A DNA stretch of 64,000 nt from Oscheius sp. JU75 (taxonomy: Eukaryota > Nematoda > Chromadorea > Rhabditida > Rhabditidae), in assembly GCA_037178855.1 (NCBI GenBank), contig JASJZC010000005.1, positions 2,356,001 to 2,420,000 of the forward strand, written 5' to 3'. The translations under genes and the position numbers were made by a program. The notes beneath the pieces are model-generated. The model saw only the letters and a program-made list of their open reading frames with translations, did not search any database and was not told the origin of the DNA. Positions 45,024 through 56,564 of this stretch are shown here, piece after piece (position 1 is the stretch's first letter; each line of letters starts with the position of its first letter).

Positions 45024-47237
45024 TCAATCAATGTAGACGTCTCTGATAAGTGAGTTGAAAGACATCAAGTTGAAGATGTCGCTGACCAGAGTCTGCTGAT
45101 GGCACGACCGGATTGTACACTGAAAAAATAGAACTGGCTCAGCTGGAAGCTCAAGATGCATACGCGTATGCTGGAGGTCAACAACAGAACTGATCCCACT
45201 CGCTCGGCCACATTGGTGGGATATTTCTGTTGGCAGTAAGCGTAGAGTTCTCGGCAGACTCTGTTCTGAAGTTTGGTCACGTCCAGGTTCTCTGTTCCGA
45301 ATTGGTTCCGATCTGAACGATCCTCTGACTGCCACTTCGAGAAAACTAACGTGAGAAGAGCAGAATGGATTTTAGGGCTGCACATTCGTAGGCGTCTATC
45401 CCCAAAGTTCTCATGGGACAGCCGACGTTTACTATCGAGTCGCAAACGAAATCCATGTGTAATCTGAATAGGAATGACTGTATTCTCTTCAACTCACTTT
45501 TTCTTTGCATCCACATCCGGCAGTTTCGTGTCCTCTGGCGGCAAGCCCTTCAGGTAGTCAGGACTCATGTAGGTGTTGTTCTGTAACATCCAGTAGTCTT
45601 CATCCTGTCGCTTTGCCGTCACTGCACCCTGATCCACGAGCATGAAGGCGATTCCGAATTCAGTCATGATCGTCTTCTTCGAGTTGTAGTCGAGCTCTTT
45701 GAACGGGGTGAACTGATTCGCCCATTCTGTCGCGTCGATGAGACTGACTCTCATCATGAAGTTCACGTCTCTCTTCCTGGCTCGTCGGAATGGCGGTCGA
45801 TGGATCTGAAATGAATATTTGATCTCTTCAAAGTATAGATAGTGCGTGCAGAATTTACCCTTGCCAATACTCACAGTCTCTCCAACCTGATCAAAAATAT
45901 CCTCGGTCCACTGGAGCTCTGGATCCATGGCAGCTGCTGTCGGCAGATGATTGGCTCGCTGTTTTCGCTGTAGACGTTCAAGCTGGATGAGCAGCGGACA
46001 GCCTATAGCGTCAGAATGTGGTAAAGAGAACCTTCTTTGGCTCACCTACCGGACGTCGATGGGCCAGGCGAGTTCATAAGACCATCCCAGGGTGAGGGAG
46101 TTCCAGAGGAGCCGGGCTGCCAGCTGGGTTCAATCCCGGCCGGAGCCTTCTTCTTCCTCGGACCCATAACGTCTCGTCGTTGGATAGCTTAACGTCGATT
46201 TTCATTGTCGTAACTCTCGAACGTACCTGACGGGCTCATTCCAACATCCTTGCACTTCTGGAATCGGCAGAATCGACAGATGCATCGGGATTCTGTAAGC
46301 TTTCTGTTCTTTAACTTTTTGTCCTCTCTACAGAAACCAAAGCGTTTCACTACCCCTTGTATGAATGGTTCAAAGCACAAGGTTCAGCAATACCGTTTGC
46401 CTCTCTCTCTCTCTCTCTCTGGACTAGCCAGGAAACACGTGGGGGTTGTGATAGCGATACGATCGACCAGGAAGTGGCCTTGGATTGTTTAGTTGAATTC
46501 CTTCTAACTTTGCTTCCACTAAAGCATCTTTCGGTTTTGCCTTTGCCTTTGTCCTGTGGTCAAAAGTTGATCTTTGACGTGTGTGAATGATCAAAAACCT
46601 TCTCCCAGTTCAAAAGGTCCTTGACGTCACTTTTATTGGATCGTAGAGTAGAATTGATCACTCTTCGATCCTTTTGGGAGTAACCATCTCAAACAAGAAG
46701 AAGGAACTTTTGACCATCTATGACGTTAGACACCGAACAACAACAAGAGTTGGCTGAAGAAAAGGTGGAACCGAAGTCATGGGGGTATGGGAAATACTGA
46801 TCAGAGCTAGAGAGAGGGTTCACTAAAGGTTGGGGTTATGACAAGGTGTAGCAGACTAACGAAATGTACACACGGGGTCTCTCCCTACTTACAGCCTCCA
46901 AAGTTCTGCAAAAAATGCAATAAAGATCCAAAGCACTTTGCCTACAGGCTCGTTGCATTTATCGGAATCAAACTACACTGAGTTTATAAAGTTTGAAACT
47001 GACATGCCAGGTCTCTGTTTTTTTTTTTTTTTTGAAGAAAACATTGCAAATGAACTCACCGAAAGTGATTTCGCACTTCTGGGCCTTGGGACAGCGGTAG
47101 TCGGCCTGTTTACAGACGGCCCGTCGGAAGAAGACGATGCAGCCCAAACAGGCCGGAGCCCCATATCTACTTCCATTGGCCTTGTCCCCGCAAACGGCAC
47201 AAAAAGAGGCCGTCTTGATGTCCTCGTGTTCCTTCAT
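45024..47237 (-). CDS. Nuclear hormone receptor, nematode supplementary type
   Basis: The DNA-binding domain has the first zinc module CAVCGDKANGSRYGAPACLGCIVFFRRAV and, after an intron of about 730 nt, the second with RCICRFCRFQKCKDVGM. The P-box CLGCI departs from the canonical CEGCK, as in the large nematode-specific receptor expansion, so the target sites are not predictable. A hinge (MGPRKKKAPAGIEP..) leads to a ligand-binding domain with FKELDYNSKKTIMTEFGIAFMLVDQ, GIDAYECAALKSILLFS and the C-terminal DIFNLMSFNSLIRDVYID at 45024. The ligand is unknown. The ATG at 47237 directly follows an acceptor, so it is either the trans-spliced start or an internal exon. Splice joins in the ligand-binding part near 45300 are tentative. 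Confidence 0.88.
46401..46420. repeat. CT dinucleotide microsatellite
   Basis: Ten CT units inside the long intron of the nuclear receptor gene. Confidence 0.9.
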
Positions 47238-49368
47238 CTGAAAGAGGAGAACCTCTGCAAACGATCGATGAGCGAGACTGTCGCAATCGGTCTGCCCAGA
47301 TAACGGTCGCTCTATCGGAGAGTGAGAGAAGGGGCGCAGCACTCTTGTGTGAACTGTGTTCTAAAAACGGGCCTGATCGATAAAACTCCCGTTTCGGTGT
47401 GGGCTTGATCTTTTGTATGTGAGAGTGAGGGAGGGTTGGGGGAGAGGGAGATAGAAATTGGAAAAGCAGAGGGCGGTCAAGGACAGGCAGTAAATAAGGA
47501 CGCCTGCACCCGGACAATCACTATTCCTATCTTCCCGTAAAGAAGCTGGGCTAGAGTTTGACCACCTACTATCAATCTAGAAAGACAGGTCTCTCTGATA
47601 AGTGCTCGCGTTACTGATCATTACTTCACTGATTACCCCCACAATTTGAGAAGATCACTGAGGCGTACTTTTGAGAGAGACAGCCTGTTCTCAATTGTGA
47701 CTGATATCTGTTGCCGAAAGAGTGAGGAGGTCTTATCAGGGCAGCTACAATGATCACGCAATGTTTCCATGTTGGGAACTAAATGAGTCGGGTAAGGCAA
47801 GACGTCAGTACCGATGGGAATCGTCTGGTCTGATGCTGTCATACTCTCACTCCGGGAAACATCTACTAATAGCAGACTACTGTAGCTCCGTATTCTTAAG
47901 AAAATTGAGGAGTCCAAAAAAAGGTTCTCTTAGTCATAGACATTGGCCCCTCTTTCCTGCAACACCAGCCACTTTGGACCGGCGTCTACCAAGTGCACAT
48001 GGACTGGACACCTATCCATGTCCTTGAGTAGCTAAAGAGCAAAAAGCAAGAGTTGAGGTTGCTCCCTCTGTCTCTTAACTATGGCTACACTAGCAGACGC
48101 AATTTGACTGAACTGGCTCAAAAGAAGAGGTATCTAGTTATCGTAGTTTCTTTGGCGGAGAAAGAAGAGCCAAGTACCACAAAACCATTGTGAACAGTCT
48201 CTTTATAGCGAAGGAGGCAAGGAAAGAATAACGTGGGACTTTCTCTAGACCAATTGTCACACGAGTCATTGTTTCGTGTGTTCAAACCATGTCTTGTCTT
48301 CAATCTTTTCGAACTGCTCACGTTTCAAATTGGATGGACTTGAATAGAGAGGGGGACGTAAACGGATGAACACATAAGCGGGAGATCAGTAACGATGTTG
48401 GACCAATTGATAAGGGAATCGCGCCTATTCAGAATAGAATACAGCCGGTGTCTCTCTAATGAATACTCCTGAGTCAGCTCTATTTTGACGGCCGGAGACT
48501 GACGTCGTAGACAGTAAAACCTCAGAGCCTGTGACTCTGTTCTGGGAGAGATTAGGCTCTAGGTGGGAGAGATCATCCTACTGCGGGAGCTGGCCTTTTC
48601 GACCCTGTCTGTCTAGGCTCGTTCCAATGATCTTATTAGAGACATTATTGGAAGAGAGACTGTTCACAAGATTAATTCTGCTGAGCAGGGATGAGTCTGA
48701 ACTCAGAGAAACAAAACGAGGATTCTCGTCGTAGAAACCATTAGGGAGTCTTTCTTGTCTATTTTCGAAAGAATGACGGTAATCATCTCAAAAAGATCTT
48801 TCTCAGCTTCCTCAGGAATTTTTTTTCCAATTTAAAAGCAAGTTTTAGCTCTCGGAAGACTTACAGATAAAGAAGGATAGCCAAATATCGGACGGTCATG
48901 TTGTCACCTAGTACTTTAGCAGGCGCGGAACTGTTTCAAAGAGTTTCCAGCCGAAGCTCTAAAAAGAGATGAGAATAGAAAGGAGCGGGAGAGCTAGGAA
49001 TGGTCTGAAGTTGAAAATGAAAGACGAACAAAAACATCAGTCTGACTCGACTATGACTGTTCACCGCTCCCGTTCGTCTGCTACCTCAATCAGAAAGACC
49101 CGCGGATTGAGGGTGATTAGAACGGGAACGGATCACGGGAAACTATGGCAACAGGAATAGGGGACGCTGGCTTAGTCGCTAATCTGGCCAGCTGTGACGG
49201 TAGACAGAGAGAAAGATGGTGTGTGGGTTTATTGACGCTGATAGTAAATAAGCATGGATGAGAGAGATGGAGAGGGGAAACAACAATACGATCACAAATT
49301 ACAGCTTTTCCCAAGGGAGCTCAACAACTAACAGTTAACAGAATAGAAGAAATTGAAAAGGGTCAAAA
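47238..49368. other. Long intergenic region between two minus-strand genes
   Basis: 2.1 kb with no supportable exon, RNA gene or repeat. It lies upstream of the nuclear receptor, so it could hold its regulatory sequence or an unrecognised 5' exon. Confidence 0.4.
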
Positions 49369-52300
49369 TTACTGGGGAGGAGGTGGTGGAGGAGCAGCGG
49401 ATAGTAGACGGGAGAGATCCGATGATCTGTTCTGTAAAAACATGAGATTACAGAGCAATAAAAATAAGAGCTTACATCGAAAGAAGGAGCTGGAGGAGGT
49501 GGTGGCGGAGGTGGTGGTGCCCATCCCGTGGATGCACTTGGTGGAGGCGGAACGGGAACCGGAGCTCCGGATCCGTACCAGCTAAAGCTTCGTTTTAATG
49601 GAACCAATAGAAGAAACTTACTTCGCATTCCCATAGGCCTGATTCTTTCCACGCTGAGCTCCGGGAGAGGTGAAGAAGGCAGATTGATCCTGGTATCCGG
49701 GTCCGCCACCGCCTCCTTGAGCAGCGGCCTGTTGGGCAGCCCATGCTAAAAATTGTTTTTTTTTTTTTTACAAAAAAAGATAGCATACCCTGAGCTTGCG
49801 ACTGAAGACGTTGCGGATCAAAGGCCTGCTGATAGTGTGACTGTCCGTAGCCGCCGCGGTTCTGGTTGTATCCTTTCTGATCCGGAAGCTGGAACGGTTT
49901 GGGCTGTTGAACGGGCTTCGGCATGGATTCCGGCATCGGGACTGGCGGTCCTCCTCCTCCGGCTGGCTTTCCGCCGCCAAGTTCTTCCATCAGGGCAGCG
50001 TATTCGTCATCAATCACAGTAAAATCGGGCATGTGAGCCATGGCAGCTCCGCCAGGATGAGGATTCTTGCAATCCTTCGTGAGATGGCCAGCACCTAAAC
50101 TGATTTTTTAAAATCAAGAACATGTATCAAATCACCTCCACAAGCAGCACAAATGATGCTGGCAGTAACATTAGGAGCCTCCGGGCATTCCCATGACTTG
50201 TGCTCATCGGAGCCGCAGTTCGAACAGCGTGTACTTCTGAAAACATGTTCCTTCATCTATAAGTATCTTTGCTTACCCAATCATGTCCTCGGGACGGAAG
50301 GTACCATTGAGAAGGGCCAATTCGCGGAGTTGAAGCTGACGGAGCTGATTTTGTCCGTCCGGAATGCAGGTGGCCTCGGCGATGATCTGACGAATACGAT
50401 CACAGGCCTTCTTGATCGTGGCCTGATCTCCGGCCGTCACGTAGGCGTGAAGGGGCTCGTTCTCTCCTGGCATTGGACCCATCCTGTTGGCCAGTTTACC
50501 TTCCTTGATCGAGCCTTTACCTCTGCAAATAAACACGATCTCTCCAATTTCGTTATTTCTTACCTAATGATGATCTTGGCTCCGGTCTCCATTTCCAGAC
50601 TCTTCAGCGTGTTTCCACGAGGCCCGATGAGCAGCCCGACAAAGTTGAGCTCGGGATGTTGATCCTGCGGGATCCAGACCTTGTCGTGGAGCTTGATATT
50701 CGGAGGACTGAATAGACAAACAAATTGGAACAAGCGAAAGAGAGTCTACCGATAGTCAGTGGGCGGTTTGAAGTTCGGATTGAGCTTGACCAGTTGCTGG
50801 ATCTTCTCGTGACGGAACTGTTCCAGTTCCTGACGTTTTCGCACATCTCTCGTGTTCAGCCTCTTGCCGTTAGCATCGTAGACCGGCTCGGGAGAGGGAC
50901 TTCTGAAAGCGGCCAATATTAGCATGAACACATAGGTTTCAGTTTATGCAACGCTAAATTTTCATCTGTAAAAGGGGTTAATTGGATTCAGATGGCGAAA
51001 CGAGGCAGCAAAACAGCCCCTAAAACAGTGTATTGGTCTAAAATGATTATTCGCTGAAATTTCGAGACATTAACAACGGCTGCTGAAAACAAGTTAAAAA
51101 CATTCAGCTGGCTGGCGCTAAAATCCCCGATTAAAAACTTCTCTGTAACAGAATTCGTATATTGAAGAAGAGTCAGAAGATTACGTGCCTCTGGGACGGA
51201 TCTCCGGGCGGGTCGAAGGCTCCAAGTCTCAGCTTTCTCGTGGCATCCTCAACTTCCATTTGAACTGAAAAGCACGGAACGACCGCGTTATCATTGTACA
51301 ACATGAGAAGAAAAAGAACAAACTGCTTACCGAACCTACCTGCCTCCATCGACCTCGTTTTTTTATCCACTTTTCAGGAAAACAAGGGGTAAAATGAAAC
51401 TCACGAAGATAGGCAGCGCGTTGCTCGTCGGGAAGATCCGGGGGCAGAATCGTAGGCATTCCGGGAATGAAGCTCTTGTGTTCAGACCAGCGACTCTTTC
51501 TCTCGCGCTTCGGAGCAACAGAAACTAGAGCGAGTTGCTCTTCTTGTCTCGGCTGCTGGGCGGCCATTTCGGCTACTAAACGCTCTTTGATGAGGAAGAG
51601 TTCGTGAGAATATACCAAATTCTGGGCGAAGAAGAGGATTGATGACGGGCTCACGAGGTCCGGCAGGAGTAGCGGGTTCTGGGGTAGGTTCGCGTGGTCT
51701 GAAACTCAAAATATAAGTAAAGTGCTTCCGATTCAGGGGGTTAAAGTTTGCAATAATTGTTTACCTTCTCCTCTCCGGGGTTCGACTACGATCACGTCGT
51801 TCCCTGCTGCGACTTCTCTTCCTGTCTCTGCTCCGCTTCCTATCCCTACTTCTCGATCGACTTCTCTTGCTCCTCTTCTCCCTCGAACGACTTCTCTTCT
51901 TGCGATCACGAGAACGCGAACGTTTTCTGTCACGTTTGCGTTCCTTCGAGCGCGAGTGGCTTCTCTCGCGGTCTCGTTTCCTCGGCGGTGTGGATTCTTC
52001 GACGGGAGGCGGAGGGGCTGGACCAGCCACTAAACATGATTATTATTTGGAACAGCGTTCGCAAACTTGGCCAGCTAGGCCAAGTTTCCTCGCAGGGATG
52101 CCCTGACATGACCAGGTTGCTGACTAAAGGCGCGCGCTGTTTACAAGCCGGGCCATGGCGGCCCCTGCGAGCAAACCTGGCCTGGCTCGACGCGAACATT
52201 TGAGTCAGATTTGCAATGCCTGGCTAGGAATACAGAATGGTTCAAACCTTCTTGAGCCAATGGATCGTACGTTCCGTTGCTCGGATCCTCGCTACCATCT

Positions 52301-52371
52301 TCGGATGCTGCCGCTCCCCATTTGCGTATGAACGGCATCGGTTCCATATTTCCACCAGTCTTGCTTCCCAT
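49369..52371 (-). CDS. sfa-1: Splicing factor SF1 / branchpoint-binding protein
   Basis: About 11 exons. The first encodes [21 protein letters not shown]; then comes an RS domain ([22 protein letters not shown]..), an N-terminal RS domain being a feature reported for worm and fly SF1. Then [19 protein letters not shown], the U2AF65-ligand-like motif with conserved Trp; the helix-hairpin region [19 protein letters not shown]; the KH-QUA2 domain [32 protein letters not shown]; two CCHC zinc knuckles ([28 protein letters not shown]); and a Gln/Gly/Pro-rich tail ending in polyproline. It recognises the branchpoint in the early spliceosome with U2AF. It is the last gene of the U2AF35-cyclophilin-SF1 cluster. 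Its first intron holds an interspersed repeat. Confidence 0.96.
52050..52225. repeat. Palindromic interspersed repeat, copy 2, in SF1 intron 1
   Basis: A perfect palindrome AAACTTGGCC-AGCTA-GGCCAAGTTT lies at 52063-52087, and the core TGACTAAAGGCGCGCG..TGTTTACAAGCC at about 52121-52149 matches copy 1 near 43145. It ends with GCAAACCTGGCC and GCTCG..GAACATTT, also shared with copy 1. Confidence 0.75.
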
Positions 52372-52525
52372 CTGAGCAGAAATTAGACATTGCTGGAGCA
52401 TCAGAGCAAAAAAAAGGTATATGAATCGGAGTGAACCGGGAGGGCACAAGGTAAAGAAAGATGCGGACAAATTTATATAAATGTGAAAAGTTGAGATGCA
52501 TAGATAACCGGGCAGAGATACTCGT

Positions 52526-53707
52526 TTACTCGTCGACATTTCTGATTCCTTTGTCTTCTTCTTCCTCCTCTGGCTGGACAGCAGCAGCGGCCGGAGCTGA
52601 GGAACTCTCAAGCTGCCCGCACTCAACAATCTTGACCACCATTGACGGCTTACCCGATGGACTGCCCTGAAATCGATTCAATAAGAGTATGGTTTAGAAG
52701 AGGGCGAAAATCGATAGATGCGAACACACCTGCTGTTCAACCTGGCGAACCACGTTCATTCCTTCGACGACGTGGCCAAAGACGACGTGTTTGCCATCCA
52801 GCCACTCGGTCTTCTCGGTACAGACGAAGAACTGTGAGCCGTTCGTGTTCGGACCGCAGTTGGCCATCGAGACCGTTCCAGGCATCGTGTGCTTCAACTG
52901 AAAATGGAACCTACTCACAAGATATCAGAGAAAAATAACCTCAAAGTTCTCATCCTCAAATTTGGGCCCGTAAATTGACTTTCCGCCAGTTCCATCGCCT
53001 TTGGTGAAGTCGCCTCCTTGCAACATGAACTTGGGAATGATTCTGTGGAAGGTTGACCCCTCGAAGCCGAACCCCTTCTCGCCAGTGCACAAGCAGCGGA
53101 AATTTTCAGACGTCAACGGCACTACATCTGGTCGTAGCTCAATCACGATCCTTCCAATGTATCTGATTCCGATTTTGACGCCTAGATAGACTCGAGGAAG
53201 AGCCGTGGATGGGGCTTTCGAGACGGAAATGACGCCAGTAGATTCGGCTGACTGTCCGCCGCCTTTTCCATACGTCTTTAGCCACTCGTCGTCGGCCCAG
53301 ATCGGCCGAGAAGATCGTTCCGTGGCCTTCGGCGGTCGGGCGAAGTTGACGCGCACCGCGCGGCCATACAATTCACTGTCGTTCATGTTGTCAATGGCTG
53401 CTGCCGCGTCTTCCGGCAATTCGAACTCGACGAAGCTATAATTTTCAGTGTGACTTCCGAAGAGAACTTCAAAGTTTAAAGAGAAAAGAACATAAACTGA
53501 CCCGAATCCCCTGTGCTTTCCGGATTCATAGTCCATGGGAATTGAAATGGCTACAACTTCGCCGAAAGGAATGAAGGCGGCCATCAGAATCTGACAGACT
53601 AACTTGTTTTTAATGACAAATAACTGTCTAACCTTTTCAGTCACCTCCTCGCCAAATCCTCCGACATACAGCGTCCGTTTCTTGTTATGTGGAAAGTTTG
53701 AATTCAT
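52526..53707 (-). CDS. cyn-13: RRM-cyclophilin, PPIE/CYN-13 type
   Basis: Start [17 protein letters not shown] at 53707. An N-terminal RRM has RNP2 TLYVGG and RNP1-like [13 protein letters not shown] linker carries [20 protein letters not shown], as in PPIE. The C-terminal peptidyl-prolyl isomerase domain has [72 protein letters not shown] and [15 protein letters not shown], including the catalytic Arg and the cyclosporin-contact Trp. A Glu-rich tail ends GIRNVDE. PPIE works in the spliceosome. It lies between U2AF35 and SF1, 142 and 154 bp from them on the same strand, as in the C. elegans operon. Confidence 0.96.
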
Positions 53708-53849
53708 CCTACTAACTACTTTACGAGAGAATGAGATAGATTAGTGGTAGTGGGAACGTTGGCAAACGTTATCGTATAGAATACGGAAATGATTGCAAAT
53801 TTTTATTCACAAAATATAGCCGAGACAGAATGGATGAAGATACAAGGAG

Positions 53850-54953
53850 TTAGTAGCGACGACCACGGTCACGATCACGAGATCTGTCACGGGGACGGTA
53901 GTCATCGTAATGGCGATCACGATCACGACGACCTCCTCCTCCTCCGCGGTAGTCATCTCGGTCACGTCTTCCACCGCCGCCACCATAACCTCCTCCACCG
54001 TATCCTCCTCCTCCTCCTCCACCACCGCCACCACCACCTCGAACTCCTTTCAGCGATGGATAATGTCCGGCTGCGTCGGCTCTACAATAAAAAGTAGATA
54101 GAGAATGATGGTAAGAACATACCGTCGTCCTCTTCGTCCGTAGAGTTTCTCTCCCAGCTGAGGACTGATGGCCTTGAGATGCATGAAATTGCAGAAACCA
54201 CCCTTGTTGCAAGTAACGACTTCGTGTTGCCGACAGCGTGATTCTCGGAAATCGGTCACGGGACAGAGTTCGGCGTAAATGGGACAGCCGTTGAACCTGC
54301 AAGTTCGTTTAGTTGAAAAGTTTGAATCTTTTTCTCAACTAGAAATCAAGAATAAGCCGAAACGTACCATCTGTCATTAACATCCTTCGAACATTTATCC
54401 GCATCCTCTTCTTTGGCAAATTTGACGTAGACATTTCCGACCATGTGCTCTCCGATGTTCTCGCAGACGTTCATTTCTTCTACCTCGCCGTATTTCCTCT
54501 CAAGTTCGGAGAACACTTCCTCGTAGAAATCATCAAAGTATCTTTGTTCTTCAGCATTTTTCTGGCCGACCTCTGAAAAATTAACAAATGTCAGATTGTG
54601 AGGGGGGAAACTGACTATCGAAGGCGTCTGCTTGTCGAACATCGACGACAGGATTGTGGTAGAAGTTTTTGAAGACGACTGTGGGAGAGAAGGTCGGCGT
54701 GTGATGTGCACGGGAACATTTGTCGCCGTGACGGCATGCTCCTGTCTGAAAATGGTTTATTGGGAGAAGAACCTCTTTGTAACTCTGACGCAAAAACATC
54801 AAACTTTAAATAGAGTCTTTACTAGAGACCCAGTAAAACAGAAAATCATGAACTAACCTTGAAGAAAAAGGAGCAGTTGACCTTGTCCTTCTCCGTACCA
54901 TAGATAGAAGCCAAGTATTCGGCTCCAGAAAGGCCATCCCCGTAGTTGGCCAT
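53850..54953 (-). CDS. uaf-2: U2AF small subunit (U2AF35)
   Basis: MANYGDGLSGAEYLASIYGT at 54953 is the conserved U2AF35 N-terminus, followed by the first CCCH finger (CSFFFKTGACRHGDKCSRAHH), the linker SPTVVFKNFYHNPVVD, the U2AF-homology RRM (YGEVEEMNVCENIGEHMVGNVYVKF), and the second finger (CRQHEVVTCNKGGFCNFMH). The tail is Gly-rich with RD repeats, ending RDRDRGRRY. It reads the AG of the 3' splice site together with U2AF65. Its start follows CTTTTGCAG by one base. A minus-strand AATAAA at 53802-53807, 95 nt before the cyclophilin start, fits an operon junction. It is the first gene of the cluster. Confidence 0.96.
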
Positions 54954-55665
54954 GCTGCAAAAGATCTGATAAGAAACAAACGAGGAGAATAGTCAGAGAG
55001 AAATGAAGAAAATTTCGAACGAGACTGGCAATCAATTATTTTCGAAACGCATGACCTTTTCAAAAAGCGTCCTAATAGTGTCACCCATTTCTTTGTCAAT
55101 TTTGCTAGCAAATCGATTAAGAATACCCCTTGGTTAACAAAAAAAGCGGACAAGATCCACGGATGGGCAAATTTTCGAATGCCGTTGCCTGCGTATCTAA
55201 CGCGGGCTACAATCTATTGACCCGCAGCCAAATTCAAACGGAGAGTTAGTTTACAGAGCTGGAAATAAGAAAAAGGGAAGGGAAAATGGGGGCAAAAGAA
55301 ATTCGAAGCTGATGAATGCATATTTAGGGTTTCAAATAGTAAAGGGTTTACATGGGCAACTTGAGTGTGCTTTATTTCTTGTTTGAGAGCAAAAAACGAT
55401 AGAAATCAGTCAAAAAAAAAAGGAAAGAGGAGAAGAAAGAAAATAAATTTTGATGTATTAGAATTCGCGGACGTACGGTATGCATGCGCTTTGCACACCG
55501 AAGTTTTTAAATTTTTTCGCCTCCCTCCCTACTCATTTTCACGCTCGAGGGTCGTACAAATGCATTCCACTATTTAATACGCTGTTTTCAATTCTTCCTT
55601 TTGCTTATAAGCCTACTGTTTTTCAGAAACGTAAAGTCTCTAATCAATTCAACAGTTCAACTAAA
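54954..55665. other. AT-rich divergent intergenic region
   Basis: It should contain the promoter of the U2AF35 cluster (minus) and of the small gene at 55666 (plus). No element recognised. Confidence 0.45.
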
Positions 55666-56202
55666 ATGTCCAACTGTAATTTTGTGTTCTTGCTTCTTCC
55701 AATAAAGTATTTTCAGATTCCGATGATGGATGGGGATCGTCGCCAGTGAAGAGTGAGACCAACAATGGAAACGTCCCCGACGCTTACAACTACGTGGAGG
55801 AGAGGAAGCCTCGAGTCGTTCACGAGCCGATCATGCAGCAGTCTTCTCCCGCCCAGATGACCGAGCCCGACATCCCATGTCTCCAGCCGCCTGCTAAGAC
55901 CTGGGCTGCTCCTGCTGCTGAGATGCCGTTTCACCGTCATGCCCCCGTTGCCACGCCTAAACCGGCTGCAGATTACGGTATTTTAACTTTTTATTTCTTG
56001 TTCAATTTCATCTTCAGACGTTCCTCCTAATGAAATGGAACCTCATAGTGTGGCTCCTGCCGTCAATTCGACAAATCAGCGTGATCTCGACCCCAGTCAG
56101 TTCCTTCTCGGTCGTCTTCTTCATGCCTTCTCGAACTTGGGCAAGGAGTTCGTCCAGATCAGCAAGGACTTCAACGACCACTATGGAATTCCCAGAGAGT
56201 GA
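55666..56202 (+). CDS. Small Pro/Ala-rich protein with conserved-looking C-terminal helix, unknown
   Basis: Three exons join in frame: a ten-base first exon from the ATG at 55666, a second with DDGWGSSPVKSETNNGNVPD and a Pro/Ala-rich stretch (PPAKTWAAPAAEMPFHRHAP), and a third ending LLGRLLHAFSNLGKEFVQIS and DFNDHYGIPRE at 56202. The protein is about 145 residues with no signal peptide. The last 40 residues could form an amphipathic helix, while the rest looks disordered. I do not recognise the family. Confidence 0.62.
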
Positions 56203-56564
56203 TACAATTTTAATAACAAATGTAAATATCAAACGTCTTTTAATAAACCGATTTTCTTACCCGCTTGTGCTCTTTTCACATAGTTCAATCCTCGAACAGA
56301 CGTTCTTTGCCCAGCACCTCTTAGCACACGCGGTTGTAATGTTCGTCCTGTCTTCACAATTCGAATTTATTAAAACGGTGGCACACATAAACAGATGCTT
56401 CTTTGAAGCTAATAAATAGACGACCAGATCCACATTCAGTCTTGAGAGTTCATATTTTGGAAGGGAGGAAAGTGGGAATAGTAACACGTACGATCTGTAC
56501 ACATAAGGCACTTGGAATCCATTGGGGGAGAAATGAATAAATAGTTTTCAGAACACAAAATAGT
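56203..56564. other. Convergent 3' flanks
   Basis: It separates the stops of two convergent genes and should hold both 3' UTRs; plus-strand AATAAA lies near 56240. No other feature. Confidence 0.45.

Noticed and set aside
46401-46420. CT run as a polypyrimidine tract of an acceptor
   Set aside because: It is on the plus strand inside a minus-strand gene's intron and is not followed by an AG used in either orientation; a plain microsatellite is sufficient.
48100-49320. Several short ORFs on both strands of the long gap
   Set aside because: None has homology, a signal peptide or consistent splice partners.
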